The position numbers and the translations under genes were made by a program. Below, in pieces: positions 63,529-64,000 of a stretch of DNA of 64,000 bases (position 1 is its first letter; each line of letters opens with the position of its first letter). The DNA comes from Lytechinus pictus (Eukaryota > Echinodermata > Echinoidea > Temnopleuroida > Toxopneustidae): the NCBI RefSeq assembly GCF_037042905.1, contig NC_087258.1, positions 10,219,501-10,283,500 of the forward strand, written 5' to 3'. The notes below the pieces were generated by a model. That model did no database searches, was not told where the DNA came from, and saw only the letters and a list, made by a program, of their open reading frames with translations.

Positions 63529-64000
63529 GTAAGTACGATTATTCCAGATAAAGAGCTCTGATACATTTTTCTTAACCTCTATCCCGCTTCAATCACAGTT
63601 GCAAATCTCTCTTGTAAGGTCAATTGCTGAATGAATTGAATAATTTAACAAGAAGAATAATTGCTACACTCCCATAATAGAGAAGGGACATTTCATCAAT
63701 AATCAGTCATTATGAAACATTAATGTGAGTCATCCGCATATATTCGGAAATTATGATTATCAATGGCCAATATATAACTAATCATTATTCAATTACCATG
63801 ATTAATTTACACGATCATTGTTAAAATTATTGCATGAATAATGTTGGTCCTTAATCAGATCCCTGAGGAATACCACACTAAATTAATGTGATTTCAGACT
63901 TTGATCAGACAGTCATTGCAACCAATTTTGCTTTCTACTCTACATGCTCTATATAGTCGTAGAAACATGTTCACGCAACACCAAAATACAATTCTTATGA

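Overview
The window is animal nuclear DNA. Coding sequence is split by GT-AG introns. It contains an intron-bearing tRNA-Tyr gene, an APE-type LINE, a Ty3/gypsy LTR element primed by tRNA-Leu, and many short inverted-repeat elements with GGGCCCGTTTCATAAA- or TTAA-type ends. The AT-rich background, abundant homopolymer G/C tracts and these repeat families suggest a marine invertebrate deuterostome, most likely an echinoderm (sea-urchin-like). The species is inference.

Two host genes lie on the + strand in tandem. Gene 1 (about 4.1-10.8 kb, 5' end missing) has ten exons that splice into one open frame of 857 codons: seven thrombospondin type-1 (TSP1) repeats, one Ig domain split over two exons, a 27-bp linker exon, a transmembrane exon, and a Lys-rich then Pro-rich cytoplasmic tail. 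Gene 2 (48.0 kb to beyond 63.5 kb, both ends missing) is a paralogue: nine TSP1 repeats, a Ser/Gly/Gln tandem-repeat linker and the first half of the same Ig domain. Every exon except the transmembrane-to-tail junction is symmetric phase 1-1, so TSP1 modules can be added or lost without frame change. The likely role is a cell-surface adhesion or recognition receptor that contacts the cytoskeleton through a polyproline tail. I did not find a signal-peptide exon for either gene.

The 37 kb between them is almost entirely mobile DNA. From left to right: a TGTGCAAA-motif repeat (12.4-12.7 kb); a piggyBac-like TTAA element (13.8-14.6 kb); a 10.6-kb terminal-inverted-repeat element (15.3-25.9 kb) carrying small spliced minus-strand coding pieces, an inserted LINE with an intact 1058-codon EN-RT ORF, and a second TTAA element; a nearly pristine 12.9-kb Ty3/gypsy retrotransposon (26.9-39.8 kb) with 3.56-kb LTRs; inverted copies of one repeat on both sides of it; a degenerate tandem array holding the tRNA-Tyr gene (40.8-41.9 kb); an inverted copy of the TGTGCAAA repeat; and a 3.4-kb non-autonomous LTR element (43.4-46.8 kb). 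Introns of gene 2 carry further foldback elements and a 3.2-kb TTAA element built from about 230-bp tandem repeats.

The two most unusual items are the Ty3/gypsy element and the receptor pair. The Ty3/gypsy element has separate gag, protease-RT-RNase H and integrase ORFs. It also has a fourth ORF encoding a two-finger C2H2 protein with a charged helix, opened by a splice acceptor directly at its ATG, and a leader splice donor inside the LTR. The TSP1-Ig receptor pair has a polyproline tail ending in a formin-DAD/WH2-like motif.
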